Below are positions 19,006 to 27,524 of a stretch of 64,000 nt of DNA, piece by piece. This DNA is from Azospirillum ramasamyi (GTDB taxonomy: Bacteria > Pseudomonadota > Alphaproteobacteria > Azospirillales > Azospirillaceae). The stretch is taken from contig NZ_CP029832.1 of NCBI RefSeq assembly GCF_003233655.1, positions 480,001 to 544,000 of the forward strand, written 5' to 3'. Each line of letters starts with the position of its first letter. Position 1 is the first letter of the stretch. Both the position numbers and the translations under genes were made by a program. The notes under the pieces are model-generated. The model was not told the DNA's origin. It worked only from the letters and a program-made list of their open reading frames with translations, and searched no databases.

Positions 19006-19115
19006 GGCACTGCCGCGGGCATACTCGGTGGAACGGTCGCGGGCGATCACCGTGACCGTGTCACGGTCGTTGAGCCACTCCGTCAGCGTCTGGGCGGTGC
19101 GGTCGGGCAGCGTTC
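19006..19115 (-). pseudogene. ISL3-family transposase fragment
   Basis: On the minus strand about 35 codons read LPDRTAQTLTEWLNDRDTVT then VIARDRSTEYARGSA, the conserved pattern around the catalytic region of ISL3 transposases (LPDR...W...V...SRDR...YA.G). Both ends are cut: on the left by IS481 copy 2 and on the right by the IS5 fragment. Confidence 0.65.
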
Positions 19116-19119
19116 GGTG

Positions 19120-19777
19120 CACGGTTGGCAATGGCACGATAGACGGGCTCGCCGTCGTAGGCGCCGTCCGCCAGGACCGCGCCGATCGAGCACGTGATTT
19201 GGTCGAGCAACGGACCGACCAGCGAGACTTCCCCCTCCTCGCTGCCCGTCAACGCCGAGGCGAGGATCTCATCCGTGTCCGGATCGACCCCGAGGTGCAG
19301 TTTGCGCCAACCCCGGCGCGCTTGGCCGCCGTGCTTTTCCAGGTGCCACTCGCCCGTGCCAAACACCTTCAGTCCGGTGGAGTCGATGATCACCGTGACC
19401 GGCCCATCCGTCCGGGCCAGCGCTGACGCGACCTCCCGATCGGCGCTGCGCCGGGAGAAGGTCGTGTGATCCGGAACCGCCAGGTTCAGGCCGAGCAGGC
19501 GCATGAGCGAGCCCAGCAAACCCTCGGTCTGCCGCCATGGCCGGCCGAATGCCAGACGCAGCATCTGCCCGGTCTCAATGGCGACGTCGGAGTAGGGTCC
19601 CGGTCGGCCGCGTCGGCCCGTGGCGGGCGGCGTCCAGGCAGCGATCGCTTCCGGCGTCACCCTGCACCGCCAAGTCACCGCGCCGGCAAAGCGCCGCATC
19701 GTAGGCCGCCCAATTCTCCATACGATAGCGTCCTTCGGAATCGTGTGGCGGCAGGGCTCATTGGCCTTGTACGGCAT
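19120..19777 (-). pseudogene. IS5-family (IS903-like) transposase lacking its C-terminus
   Basis: From MPYKANEPCRHTIPKDAIVW the frame shows FAGAVTWRCRVTPEAIAAWT, LMRLLGLNLAVPDHTTFSRR, VIIDSTGLKVFGTGEWHLEK and VLADGAYDGEPVYRAIANR. These hold the first two catalytic Asp regions. The Glu-containing C-terminus is missing; after about 19120 the sequence belongs to an ISL3 fragment. The left end of this element extends to about 19870. The same family left pieces at 15450 and 63.1-63.5 kb. Confidence 0.85.
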
Positions 19778-19870
19778 CGGAGGCTCAGCTTCAGCGGGCC
19801 GCCTCTATAACCGCTTGCCCTCCCGAACACCACCGGCCCGGCCTTTTTGCACCGACGTCGCCGGAACCCG

Positions 19871-20920
19871 TCAGCTCTTGCCGGAAGTTCCGGCCTCAAG
19901 GATCGAGACGATTGAAAATAGGGTGAAGCAGACGGCTCCCAACCCGACCAGGATTCGTGCTGGAACGAAGAACGCGGAATCGCCGGTCGCCGCTTCCGCA
20001 AGAAAAGCGGAGAAGAACAGGCAGGCGAGGCAGGTCATAACCGGGATGAGCGGTATCCGGTTGGCCAGGGCGCATTCCCGCCGCCAGACCAACGCGAGAA
20101 GCCAAACCTTTGAGATGATGCTGTAGCATATCATGCCCAACCCGAGCAGGACGCAGCCGGGCGCGATCCGCTCCGGCCGATCGGAGCCGAACAGCACGAA
20201 CAATCCCCACACGAATGCTGCCGTTCCCATCAGAAGGACCCAGAAGGTCCAGGCCCAACGCTCAGCCTCGTCGAACAGGTTGCGCACCTGCCGCACCACC
20301 GTTGAAACCAGCGCAATCAGGCTCGCGCAGATCGCCGCGAGGCCCATCAGGACATGGCCGGCAACGAAGTCGGGCGTCTCCGCCTCGCCCATCAACAGGA
20401 TGATTGCCCAGACGGCGCTGATAGCCGCGGCCGCAACGGGAATGCAGATCAGCCCGCGACCGAACGCGGCGCTGTAGGAGCCGGCCGGAGGGCCGTCTTC
20501 GCGGCGGCCATGTGCGTTCTTCGGAATCAGGGTGAAGGTGCTCGACGCGGTGGCGACAGTGCTGACACAGGCGGCGATCAGGCCGACCCCGAACACGACG
20601 TGGCCCGCCACGAAGCTTGGCGCACCATCCTGACGAAGAACCAGCAAGCCCCAGATCACGGTCACAAGCGCAGCCGTGTAGCCAAGGATCGGCAGGGCGA
20701 TCATCCAGCTTCGGCTGAACGTATGCGTGATCTGCCGGATGATCATGGCGGCAGTCGTGAAAAGCGCGATGCAGATCGACGTCAGCGACATGAGCACATG
20801 TCCCGCCACGAAATGGTCGGCATCGGCCCCGCCTGATCGAACATAAAGTCCCAAGGAAAGGCATATGGCGCCCATTGCGAGGGGAATGACGCGAAAGAGT
20901 ATGCTGATCCAATAGTTCAT
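19871..20920 (-). CDS. yhiM: YhiM-like inner membrane protein (DUF2776)
   Basis: A 349-residue protein from the ATG at 20920, with a strong ribosome binding site (GGAGGGG). About ten membrane helices carry a repeated FVAGHVLMSL / FVAGHVVFGVGLIAACVSTV / FVAGHVLMGLAAICASLIAL pattern, ending LVGLGAVCFTLFSIVSILEA. Length, repeat pattern and C-terminus correspond closely to E. coli YhiM, an inner membrane protein linked to acid and osmotic stress. The molecular activity is not known. It stands alone between IS fragments. The downstream side is cut close by an IS5 left end, but the gene appears complete. Confidence 0.85.
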   Translation of the reverse strand: MNYWISILFRVIPLAMGAICLSLGLYVRSGGADADHFVAGHVLMSLTSICIALFTTAAMIIRQITHTFSRSWMIALPILGYTAALVTVIWGLLVLRQDGAPSFVAGHVVFGVGLIAACVSTVATASSTFTLIPKNAHGRREDGPPAGSYSAAFGRGLICIPVAAAAISAVWAIILLMGEAETPDFVAGHVLMGLAAICASLIALVSTVVRQVRNLFDEAERWAWTFWVLLMGTAAFVWGLFVLFGSDRPERIAPGCVLLGLGMICYSIISKVWLLALVWRRECALANRIPLIPVMTCLACLFFSAFLAEAATGDSAFFVPARILVGLGAVCFTLFSIVSILEAGTSGKS

Positions 20921-21039
20921 GAATGGCCCCTCCGCCATTGGGAGTAATTACCAGCATATTTCCAGGATCATCAGCGCCGGTTGATATTGCGCAGCTGGAT
21001 TTCCTTTAAATGATCAAATTTACTATCCATCACCGCTGC

Positions 21040-21240
21040 TGCTCCCCAGGCCTTTTGCTCCAGACATTTTGCCAGGGTCTATTGGCTTCGATCATCGGGT
21101 TGCGCTGGCTCGATCTGGCGGAGCCGGGTCATTCGACGCTTAGCCGCCGGGCCAAGACCGCTACCGTCCCGGCCTTGCTCCGTCGGCAAAATCCATGGAG
21201 CCGGTTCGTATGCTGGTCGATCGTACCGGCGTGAACATGC
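21040..21240 (+). pseudogene. IS5-family transposase fragment
   Basis: A short frame reads LLLQTFCQGLLASIIGLRWL then DLAEPGHSTLSRRAKTATV, matching the pattern before the first catalytic region of IS5-group transposases (LxxLLGLDLxxPDHTTLSRR). Both flanks are missing. This fills the gap between the YhiM-like gene and the PRC-barrel gene. Confidence 0.6.
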
Positions 21241-21285
21241 ACAAGCATCCGTGCACGAGCACCGTGGGGCGCTGTGCGGAAAGGC

Positions 21286-21318
21286 AAAAGGCCGCTTCGG
21301 GCGCCAAAGCGGCCTTTT
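21286..21318 (-). terminator. Rho-independent terminator of the PRC-barrel gene
   Basis: The inverted repeat AAAAGGCCGCTTTGG / CCGAAGCGGCCTTTT (minus strand) lies about 20 nt past the stop of the PRC-barrel gene. It forms a 10-12 bp GC-rich stem followed by T residues. Confidence 0.8.
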
Positions 21319-21337
21319 GGGCGGGTCAACCCGGCTT

Positions 21338-22432
21338 CTACGTCCAGTAAGGCCGGACACCGAACTGGTCGTAGAGTTTCTTCAGGTCGCCGATGCGGAG
21401 TTGGGCCGGAAGATCCTGTTTCGGAAGCCCCGGCATCTGCTTGAGTTGCTGCTCGTTGGCGTTCAGGACAAACCCCTCGTCAGCCGGCGACCAGGACAGA
21501 GCCTGGAGCGGCACCGGCAGCCACTTCTCCCCGAATCCGAGGAAACCGCCGTGTTCGATCAGCACGTAGGCCACCTGGCCGCGCCGGACATCGATCATGA
21601 TGCGGTCGAGGTCCCCAACGTCCTGACCGGTGGTGGTCTGGACCGTGGAGCCGCGGATCTCGGACGGCGAAATCAGGAGCGGCGGAGCGAGAATCGTGAC
21701 GAACTCCTCTCCCACCAGAACCATGGGTGGGTTCGAGGCCGATCCCGAAGCCTGGTTGGAGGTTCGGTTTTGCCCCTGCGGCTGGTTCTGCGTCTGCTGG
21801 CCCTGGCTGGTATTGCTTTGGCCGGCACTGCTCTGACCGGCAGTGCTGTTCTGGTTCGTCGCGCCGCTGCTGCCCGCCCCCTTCTGAGCCTGCTGTGCGT
21901 TCGTACTGCCAGCGGACTGGGGCTGCGACGCGTAGAGTTCATTGACCTGAGTGACGAGCACCGGCTCGGTCAGGTTCTGGAGATCCTCGCGAGAAAAGCT
22001 CTGTCCCTGGCGCAGCGTTGCAAGATCGGCGTTCAACGTCACGGTGCTATCTTCATCGCCCGGCGTGACGGTGAGGCTCGTCCAGGGCACCGGGGTCATT
22101 TTTTCGCCGATGTCGAACAGCCCGCCCGATCCGATCAGTGCGTACTGGACCTTTCCGGTTCGCGGGTCGATCAGCAGGTATTCAACTTCGCCGACCTCAT
22201 CGCCCTGGCGGTTGTATACCGTCTGACCGGTGATTTCATTCGCCGGCGTCACCTCCACCCGGGTGGGGGCTTTCGCGGCGGCCTGACCGGAGGATTGGCT
22301 CCCGGAGGATTGGCTCCCGGAAGTTTGGCCACTGGACGATTGGCTGGGCTTTGCGGACGGCGACTGCTGGGCAAGGGCGACGGGAGTCACGAGTGCGGTG
22401 GCCAGCAGTATGGACGTAAAGAGGCTTCGCAT
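21338..22432 (-). CDS. Exported protein with two PRC-barrel domains
   Basis: A 364-residue protein with a signal peptide (MRSLFTSILLATALVTPVALA). Then comes a Ser/Gln/Gly-rich stretch with repeated SSGQTSGSQSSG. A first PRC-barrel follows (about 65-125: ANEITGQTVYNRQGDEVGEV, YLLIDPRTGKVQYALIGSGG), then a Gln/Ser/Asn-rich linker (about 165-235). A second PRC-barrel comes last (about 255-335: IRGSTVQTTTGQDVGDLDRI, MIDVRRGQVAYVLIEHGGFL). PRC-barrels bind partners or surfaces in many contexts; exported versions are common in Rhodospirillales and Rhizobiales and respond to stress. A transcription terminator follows. The specific role is unknown. Confidence 0.85.
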   Translation of the reverse strand: MRSLFTSILLATALVTPVALAQQSPSAKPSQSSSGQTSGSQSSGSQSSGQAAAKAPTRVEVTPANEITGQTVYNRQGDEVGEVEYLLIDPRTGKVQYALIGSGGLFDIGEKMTPVPWTSLTVTPGDEDSTVTLNADLATLRQGQSFSREDLQNLTEPVLVTQVNELYASQPQSAGSTNAQQAQKGAGSSGATNQNSTAGQSSAGQSNTSQGQQTQNQPQGQNRTSNQASGSASNPPMVLVGEEFVTILAPPLLISPSEIRGSTVQTTTGQDVGDLDRIMIDVRRGQVAYVLIEHGGFLGFGEKWLPVPLQALSWSPADEGFVLNANEQQLKQMPGLPKQDLPAQLRIGDLKKLYDQFGVRPYWT

Positions 22433-23320
22433 GCGTTTTCCTCCTTATTCATGAAATTCGGTCGGCGGTTTCCAGCCAACGAGTTGCTTGCCGGTGGATT
22501 CATCGTCGGGAATGACGATGGCCGATCCCGCGCTGAAAGTTAGGCCGCTTGATCGTGGGCCGCGCTTTCAGCGACGTGTTCGGGGAGACTTCATTCGATG
22601 CGCGTAAATTCCCGTGGGTGCCTGTACGGCAAGCAGCGCCGTCATCCCATTCGCCGCCCCCGGTGGAAACCGGATCCGCAAGACGGGCAACGTGTGGAAT
22701 GCGCCTTGGAACAGGTTCTGGGCCGCAATCCAGGGCGGCGGAGCTCTTCGCTGCGAAGCCTTCGATGAATCGGCGGGGAACCGGTAGAGTGCCGCCAATC
22801 GAACTGTCGGCATCATCCAATCCCTTGCGAGCGCTTCGTACCGGCTGGTGGCCTGCGGTACCGCATCGGCGCAGGACAGTTCGATCGCCTCCCGGCAATC
22901 CGGGGCCGGGCATTCCCATACCTGCCGGTTGACGCAGCAGCGCAACGGCGATTTGCGCCCCGGAATGTGGGGATGGCGGCCGGAATGCAGGGACATGTCG
23001 AAGGGCAGCGCCGCCTCCTTGCCGATGGCGGACGCGCTGGCGGCCAGCGCGCTTGGCACGACGCCGGAGCCTTCCCTGCGCGATCGCTGGGATTGCGAGC
23101 GCGGCTCCGCCCAGCCCGAGGCCGAGGGGCCTCAGGAAGTTGCGCCGTTTCATCGAAGTGGTTCCATTCTTCGGCACGCCGCGGGGCAAGGCGGCCCCGT
23201 TCGTGGTATCCCGTCGGGCGACCTACGGTTTGTCCGGCGCTGGGTGTTTCCTAGTCGTTGATCAAGCTAGGCCCGGCCACCGGGACCGTCCATTTGACTT
23301 TGGTTTATCGGTGCAACCGC
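22433..23320. other. Degraded region with a Tat-type signal remnant
   Basis: No intact gene is seen. On the minus strand, from an ATG at about 23153, the text MKRRNFLRPLGLGLGGAALA then IPAIAQ is a typical twin-arginine-type leader, as in TRAP substrate-binding proteins. The frame then loses sense (arginine-rich low complexity), and a second minus frame continues with no recognisable domain. I read this as the 5' stub of a decayed exported-protein gene. Confidence 0.4.
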
Positions 23321-24001
23321 ATGACCAGACGCATCCTCGTCGCCGATGACCATCCGATGTTCCGGGACGCCATATGCTTGGTCATTGTCAGGATCTTCCC
23401 CGAGGCGAACATCGTCGAGGCTGGAACGCTCGCCGCGGCGACCGCGGAGCTGGAGAGGGAGGCGCGGACGGATCTCGTGCTGCTCGACCTCAACATGCCC
23501 GGCATGCAGGGCTTCGCCGGGCTGATCTATTTGTGCGCGCAGTTTCCCGGCGTGCCGATCGCGATCATCTCCGCAAACGAGGAGCCGCCGGTGATCCGCT
23601 GCGCCATCCGCGCCGGAGCCTCGGGTTACATCCCTAAGTCGGTGCCGTTGGAGGTTATGTGCGCCGCTCTTCACACCTTGCTGGATGGGAAGGTCTGGGT
23701 GCCGGCCGGGGTGAACACGGGCGCCCACGCCGCCCCCGACGACGAGGACGCGACGGCGCGCATCGCCAGGCTCACGCCGCAGCAGACGCGCGTTCTGATG
23801 ATGCTGAGCGACGGGATGATCAACAAACAGATCGCTTATGAGCTGGGCGTTTCCGAGGGGACGGTGAAGGCCCACGTCTCGGCGATCCTGCAGAAGCTCG
23901 GCGTCATCAGCCGGACCCAGGCGGTCATCCTGGCGCGGCAACTGGCCGAGCAGGCCGACGCGCCGCAGGAGATGATCCGCCGGGCGATCAACGGGCCCTA
24001 A
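23321..24001 (+). CDS. NarL/FixJ-type response regulator
   Basis: A 226-residue protein from ATG 23321 (MTRRILVADDHPMFRDAICL); a longer frame upstream lacks support. The receiver domain has the acidic pocket DD (residues 9-10), the phosphorylation site in LVLLDLNMPGM, and the conserved Lys in GYIPKSVP. The C-terminal LuxR-type helix-turn-helix reads LTPQQTRVLMMLSDGMINKQ then IAYELGVSEGTVKAHVSAIL. No sensor kinase is adjacent, so the signal is unknown. It is convergent with the efflux operon, and a GC-rich dyad (about 24005-24066) lies between them. A link to the nar operon 3.5 kb away is possible but unproven. Confidence 0.9.
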   Translation: MTRRILVADDHPMFRDAICLVIVRIFPEANIVEAGTLAAATAELEREARTDLVLLDLNMPGMQGFAGLIYLCAQFPGVPIAIISANEEPPVIRCAIRAGASGYIPKSVPLEVMCAALHTLLDGKVWVPAGVNTGAHAAPDDEDATARIARLTPQQTRVLMMLSDGMINKQIAYELGVSEGTVKAHVSAILQKLGVISRTQAVILARQLAEQADAPQEMIRRAINGP

Positions 24002-24069
24002 ATAGCGCCGCGCCTAAGCATTGACACAAGGGAGCCACGGATAGCCGATGAGGGTGGGGCGCGGCGGTA

Positions 24070-25671
24070 TCAGTTCACCCGCCGGAGAATCAGCGCCAGT
24101 GGAATCGCCGCGAGGGAGAGCAGCATCAGCACGTAGAACACGTCGATGTAGGCCATGTATCCCGCCTGTGCCTGCAACTGCTCTCCGATGAAGGCGATGG
24201 CCCGCTCCTTTGCGGCCACCGCCCCGCCGCCGGCATCGGAAAAATAACGGCTCATCATGTCCAGCGTCTCCTGATAGGCCGGATTGGACGGGATGATGTT
24301 TTCGACCAGCCGGCTGTGGTGGAACTGCTCGCGGACAGCCAGAACATTCTGCGAGATCGACACCCCGATCGAGCCGCCAATGTTCCGCGCCACGTTGATC
24401 AGGGCGGACGCCTGGTCGGTCTTGTCCGGCGGGATGCCGTAATAGGACGCCGCGGTAATCGGGAGGAAGATCAGCGGCAGGCCGATGCCGATATAGATGC
24501 GCGACCAGGCGAAGTACCAGAAGGTGGAATCCGGATTCAGCCGCGTCAGATCCCACATCGAGAACGCCACGATTGCGGCTCCGGCGGCGATCAGGTACTT
24601 CGGCTGGACGCTGTTGGTCAGCCGTCCGACGACCAGCATCGACACAAAGGTCACCACACCGCCCGGCGACATGGTCAGACCGGCCAACAAGGCGGTGTAG
24701 CCGTAGAATTGCTGAACCAGTTCAGGCAGGAACTGGGTCGTCGCGATCAGGATGGCGCCGATCGCCAGCATCACCACGAAACAGGATCCGAACTGCCGCG
24801 TCACGACCATCCGCAAGTCGAGAATCGGGTTTTCGCGCGTCATCTCCCACGGGATCATCAGGAAGAAGGAGACGACGCAGATCACGGTAAAGATCACGAT
24901 GAACTCGGAGGCGAACCAGTTGAGGGTTTGCCCACGGGCCAGCACCACCTGCAGCGAACCGAGAAAGGTCGCCACCAGAAGGAAGCCCACGACGTCCATC
25001 CGCACACCCTGCCGTTTCAGCCTTTCGTGCTCCTCGACGGCCGCCTGCGGTTCCTGCACCAGCAGGCCGACCAGGATGAAGGCCACGACACCGACCGGTC
25101 CGTTGATCAGGAAACACCAGTGCCAGGACAGATTGTCCGACAGCCAGCCGCCCACCACCGGCCCCACCACCGGTGCCACGACCACCGCGATGCCGAAGAT
25201 GGCAAAAGCTTGACCGCGCTTGGATGGTGGAAAGCTGTCGGCGAGGATCGATTGGGAGATCGGCACCATGCCGCCGCCGGCGAAGCCCTGCAGCACCCGG
25301 AAGAACAGCAGCGAATCCATGTCCCACGCGAAGCCGCAGGCAATCGAGCTGAGGGTGAACACTCCCAGGCAAACCAGATAGAAGGGTTTGCGGCCATAGC
25401 GTTTGGAGATGAAGCTGCTGACCGTCAGCACGATGGCGTTGGCCACTAGATAGGAGGTGACCACCCAGGACGCATCGTCGTAGCTGGTCCCCATCGAGCC
25501 GGCGATATAGCGCAACGCCACATTGGCGATGGTGCTGTCCAGCACCTCCATGAAGGTGGCGATGGACACCACAACGGCGATCAGCCATGGGTTCCGCCCG
25601 CCCGCAGCACTCCGTGCCGGATCGAATCCCTCATCTCCCACCGGAACGGCGTCGGCGGTTGCCGCGCTCAT
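24070..25671 (-). CDS. emrB: DHA2-family multidrug efflux permease (EmrB-like)
   Basis: A 533-residue major facilitator protein with 14 predicted helices. Motifs include FMEVLDSTIANVALRYIAGS in helix 1, the DHA2 motif WVVTSYLVANAIVLTVSSFI, GRKPFYLVCLGVFTLSSIAC (motif A) and FRVLQGFAGGGMVPISQSIL. The start ATG at 25671 overlaps the stop of the membrane-fusion gene (ATGA), so translation is coupled. With its HlyD partner it would pump hydrophobic compounds or acids outward using the proton gradient; an outer membrane channel is not encoded next to it. Confidence 0.92.
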   Translation of the reverse strand: MSAATADAVPVGDEGFDPARSAAGGRNPWLIAVVVSIATFMEVLDSTIANVALRYIAGSMGTSYDDASWVVTSYLVANAIVLTVSSFISKRYGRKPFYLVCLGVFTLSSIACGFAWDMDSLLFFRVLQGFAGGGMVPISQSILADSFPPSKRGQAFAIFGIAVVVAPVVGPVVGGWLSDNLSWHWCFLINGPVGVVAFILVGLLVQEPQAAVEEHERLKRQGVRMDVVGFLLVATFLGSLQVVLARGQTLNWFASEFIVIFTVICVVSFFLMIPWEMTRENPILDLRMVVTRQFGSCFVVMLAIGAILIATTQFLPELVQQFYGYTALLAGLTMSPGGVVTFVSMLVVGRLTNSVQPKYLIAAGAAIVAFSMWDLTRLNPDSTFWYFAWSRIYIGIGLPLIFLPITAASYYGIPPDKTDQASALINVARNIGGSIGVSISQNVLAVREQFHHSRLVENIIPSNPAYQETLDMMSRYFSDAGGGAVAAKERAIAFIGEQLQAQAGYMAYIDVFYVLMLLSLAAIPLALILRRVN

Positions 25672-26813
25672 CGCACCCTCACCGTCGGGACCACCGACAG
25701 GCCGGGGCCGATGATGATGTCTTCCGGCCATTTGTCGACGACGATCTTCACCGGCACCCGCTGGACCACCTTGACGTAATTGCCGGTGGCGTTCTGCGGC
25801 GGCAGCAGGGAGAACGCTGTGCCGGAACCGGGCTGCACGCTGTTCACATGACCTGTGATCTTATGGTTGGGGTAGGCGTCGACGAGGATGTCCACAGGCT
25901 GGCCCGGCCGCAGGTCGTTGATCGCCGTTTCCTTGAAATTCGCGGTTACCCAGATGTCGTCGGGCACGAACATCGCCAAGCTCTGGCCGGCCTGCGCGAA
26001 TTCGCCGACGGCACCGCTGATCTGCACCACCCAGCCCGGCTGCGCCGCCGTGACATTGGTATAGCTCAGGTTCAACTGGGCCTGGATCATCTGCGCCTTC
26101 GCCCGCGCCAGATCGGCGACCGCACTGGTCCGCTGGGCCTGCAGCGCCGCAACCTGCCGTTCGGCGGCGATCACCGCGGCGTTGGCGCTGTTCAGCCTTG
26201 CCTGCTCCTCACGAAGGGTGGCGGCCGATTGCTGCGCCTGCTGAACCGTTCCGACGCCACGGGCCTCCAGATCGCCGTAGCGTTCCGCATTCTCCTTCGC
26301 GAAACCGACCGCGGCCTCGGCCTGCGCCACTTCCGCCTTGGCCTGTTCGGTCTGGGCGCGCTGGGCGGCAATCTGCGCATCATAGCTGCCGATGGCCGAA
26401 GTGGCGGAGTCGATCTCCGCCTGCGTCTGTTCCACCGCCGCCTGATAGTCGCGCGCATCGATGCGAAACAGCAGGTCGCCCGTGTTCACACGCTGGTTGC
26501 CGTCGACCGCCACCTCCACCACATAGCCGGTCACCCTTGCCGCCACGGGGAACGGGCGCGAAGCGACGAAAGCGTCGTTCGTGGATTCGAAGGGGTAGAT
26601 GTTGGTTTGCCAGTAGAAATAGCCGCCTACCGTCAACAGGACCGCGGCCACCAGCCCGATACCGATCGCTCGCGCATGACGTCGGATGAAGCCGGGCTTT
26701 TCGGCGGCCCCCGACCGGGCGTCCGACGGTCCTTGCTCACGGTACCCGGCGGCGCTGTCGGAATCCTGTGCCGGATTTTTGACGGCACCCTTGCGATTCT
26801 GGTCGTCGGGCAT
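25668..26813 (-). CDS. emrA: HlyD/EmrA-family membrane fusion protein
   Basis: A 381-residue protein from ATG 26813, preceded by AGGAGC; a longer open frame exists upstream but lacks a ribosome site. One N-terminal membrane helix (AIGIGLVAAVLLTVGGYFYW) is followed by a lipoyl-type half (VAARVTGYVVEVAVDGNQRV, NTGDLLFRIDARDYQAAVEQ). A long Ala/Gln/Glu-rich coiled-coil hairpin comes next (about 120-230), then the second lipoyl and beta-barrel region (NLSYTNVTAAQPGWVVQISG, PGQPVDILVDAYPNHKITGH). It is the first gene of the two-gene efflux operon. Confidence 0.92.
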   Translation of the reverse strand: MPDDQNRKGAVKNPAQDSDSAAGYREQGPSDARSGAAEKPGFIRRHARAIGIGLVAAVLLTVGGYFYWQTNIYPFESTNDAFVASRPFPVAARVTGYVVEVAVDGNQRVNTGDLLFRIDARDYQAAVEQTQAEIDSATSAIGSYDAQIAAQRAQTEQAKAEVAQAEAAVGFAKENAERYGDLEARGVGTVQQAQQSAATLREEQARLNSANAAVIAAERQVAALQAQRTSAVADLARAKAQMIQAQLNLSYTNVTAAQPGWVVQISGAVGEFAQAGQSLAMFVPDDIWVTANFKETAINDLRPGQPVDILVDAYPNHKITGHVNSVQPGSGTAFSLLPPQNATGNYVKVVQRVPVKIVVDKWPEDIIIGPGLSVVPTVRVR

Positions 26814-27423
26814 GCTGTATCGCTCCTGACCGAAGTGCCGGGCGATCGGACAATGCCCGGCTATTGCCGCGTGGCAGCGCGGTGCTCCCCAACGCCAAAC
26901 ATCGCAAGTCGCATTGTGTTGCGCCAGCATGGCAGTAGATGGTCAAAAATCCTGCGGGTTACCTATGGCAAAGGTGAGGACTTTACGAAACGAAATCTGC
27001 GAATCAGAAATGAACACCTCATTTCTCTGTTGTGGAAATTGGAGCGCGGCCCCGTTCGATTAGACACTAAACTGAGAAAAATTGAACTTCACCTGATTAA
27101 ACTGCAGCTGGAGGTCTTCGAGATGGCCAAGGAACGGGAACGTAAGCCCGAAGGAGGCAAGATCGAACCAAGCTTGGCCGACTGTCCGGGAAGCGGAGAC
27201 CGCCTCACACCGGTTACCAAGCATCCCCGCGACAACGGTAAATTTTATCCTTATGCACGCTGAACAAAATTCAGAGAAGCGAAAAGGTTTATGCGGATTT
27301 ATGATAGTCTATTTAGCAATGGTCGCAGGAAAATATTGGGTATGTTACACCAAAATCTCCGCGAATCTCGTGTTTCATTCACACGAATGAACTTGAATGG
27401 GAATGCCTCAAGTCTATAGTGGA
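26814..27423. other. Region between the efflux operon and narG, no firm gene
   Basis: About 600 bases, clearly richer in A and T from about 26960 on. A short plus-strand frame (27123-27263, 46 codons: MAKERERKPEGGKIEPSLAD...NGKFYPYAR), which could extend upstream through the basic amphipathic stretch KLRKIELHLIKLQLEVFE, might encode a small protein. The evidence is weak. The rest should contain the divergent promoters. Confidence 0.4.
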
Positions 27424-27437
27424 TTGCTGATCATCAA
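27424..27437 (+). promoter_or_regulatory. FNR/CRP-like box upstream of narG
   Basis: TTGCTGATCATCAA differs from the FNR consensus TTGAT-N4-ATCAA at one of ten key positions. It ends about 88 nt before the narG start, a good distance for a class II anaerobic promoter with its start site near 27470. Oxygen-responsive activation of nitrate reductase by an FNR-type regulator is the expected logic. Confidence 0.65.
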
Positions 27438-27524
27438 AAAATGATCTACCGCCGCTTTCCGCCGACCATGGAGCCTCTTGCGCTCGCCTAAACTGCTCGT
27501 CTGTATGATCCGACTGGGGGAACC

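Noticed and set aside
22568..23059. A 163-codon minus-strand frame as a new exported protein
   Set aside because: No start context, no domain, and it is out of frame with the Tat-type leader that precedes it; read as decay of an older gene.
26965..27263. Remnant of a polyphosphate kinase 2 gene (KLRKIELHLIKLQLEVFE)
   Set aside because: Only a short amphipathic stretch is reminiscent; no Walker motif or other PPK2 sequence follows.
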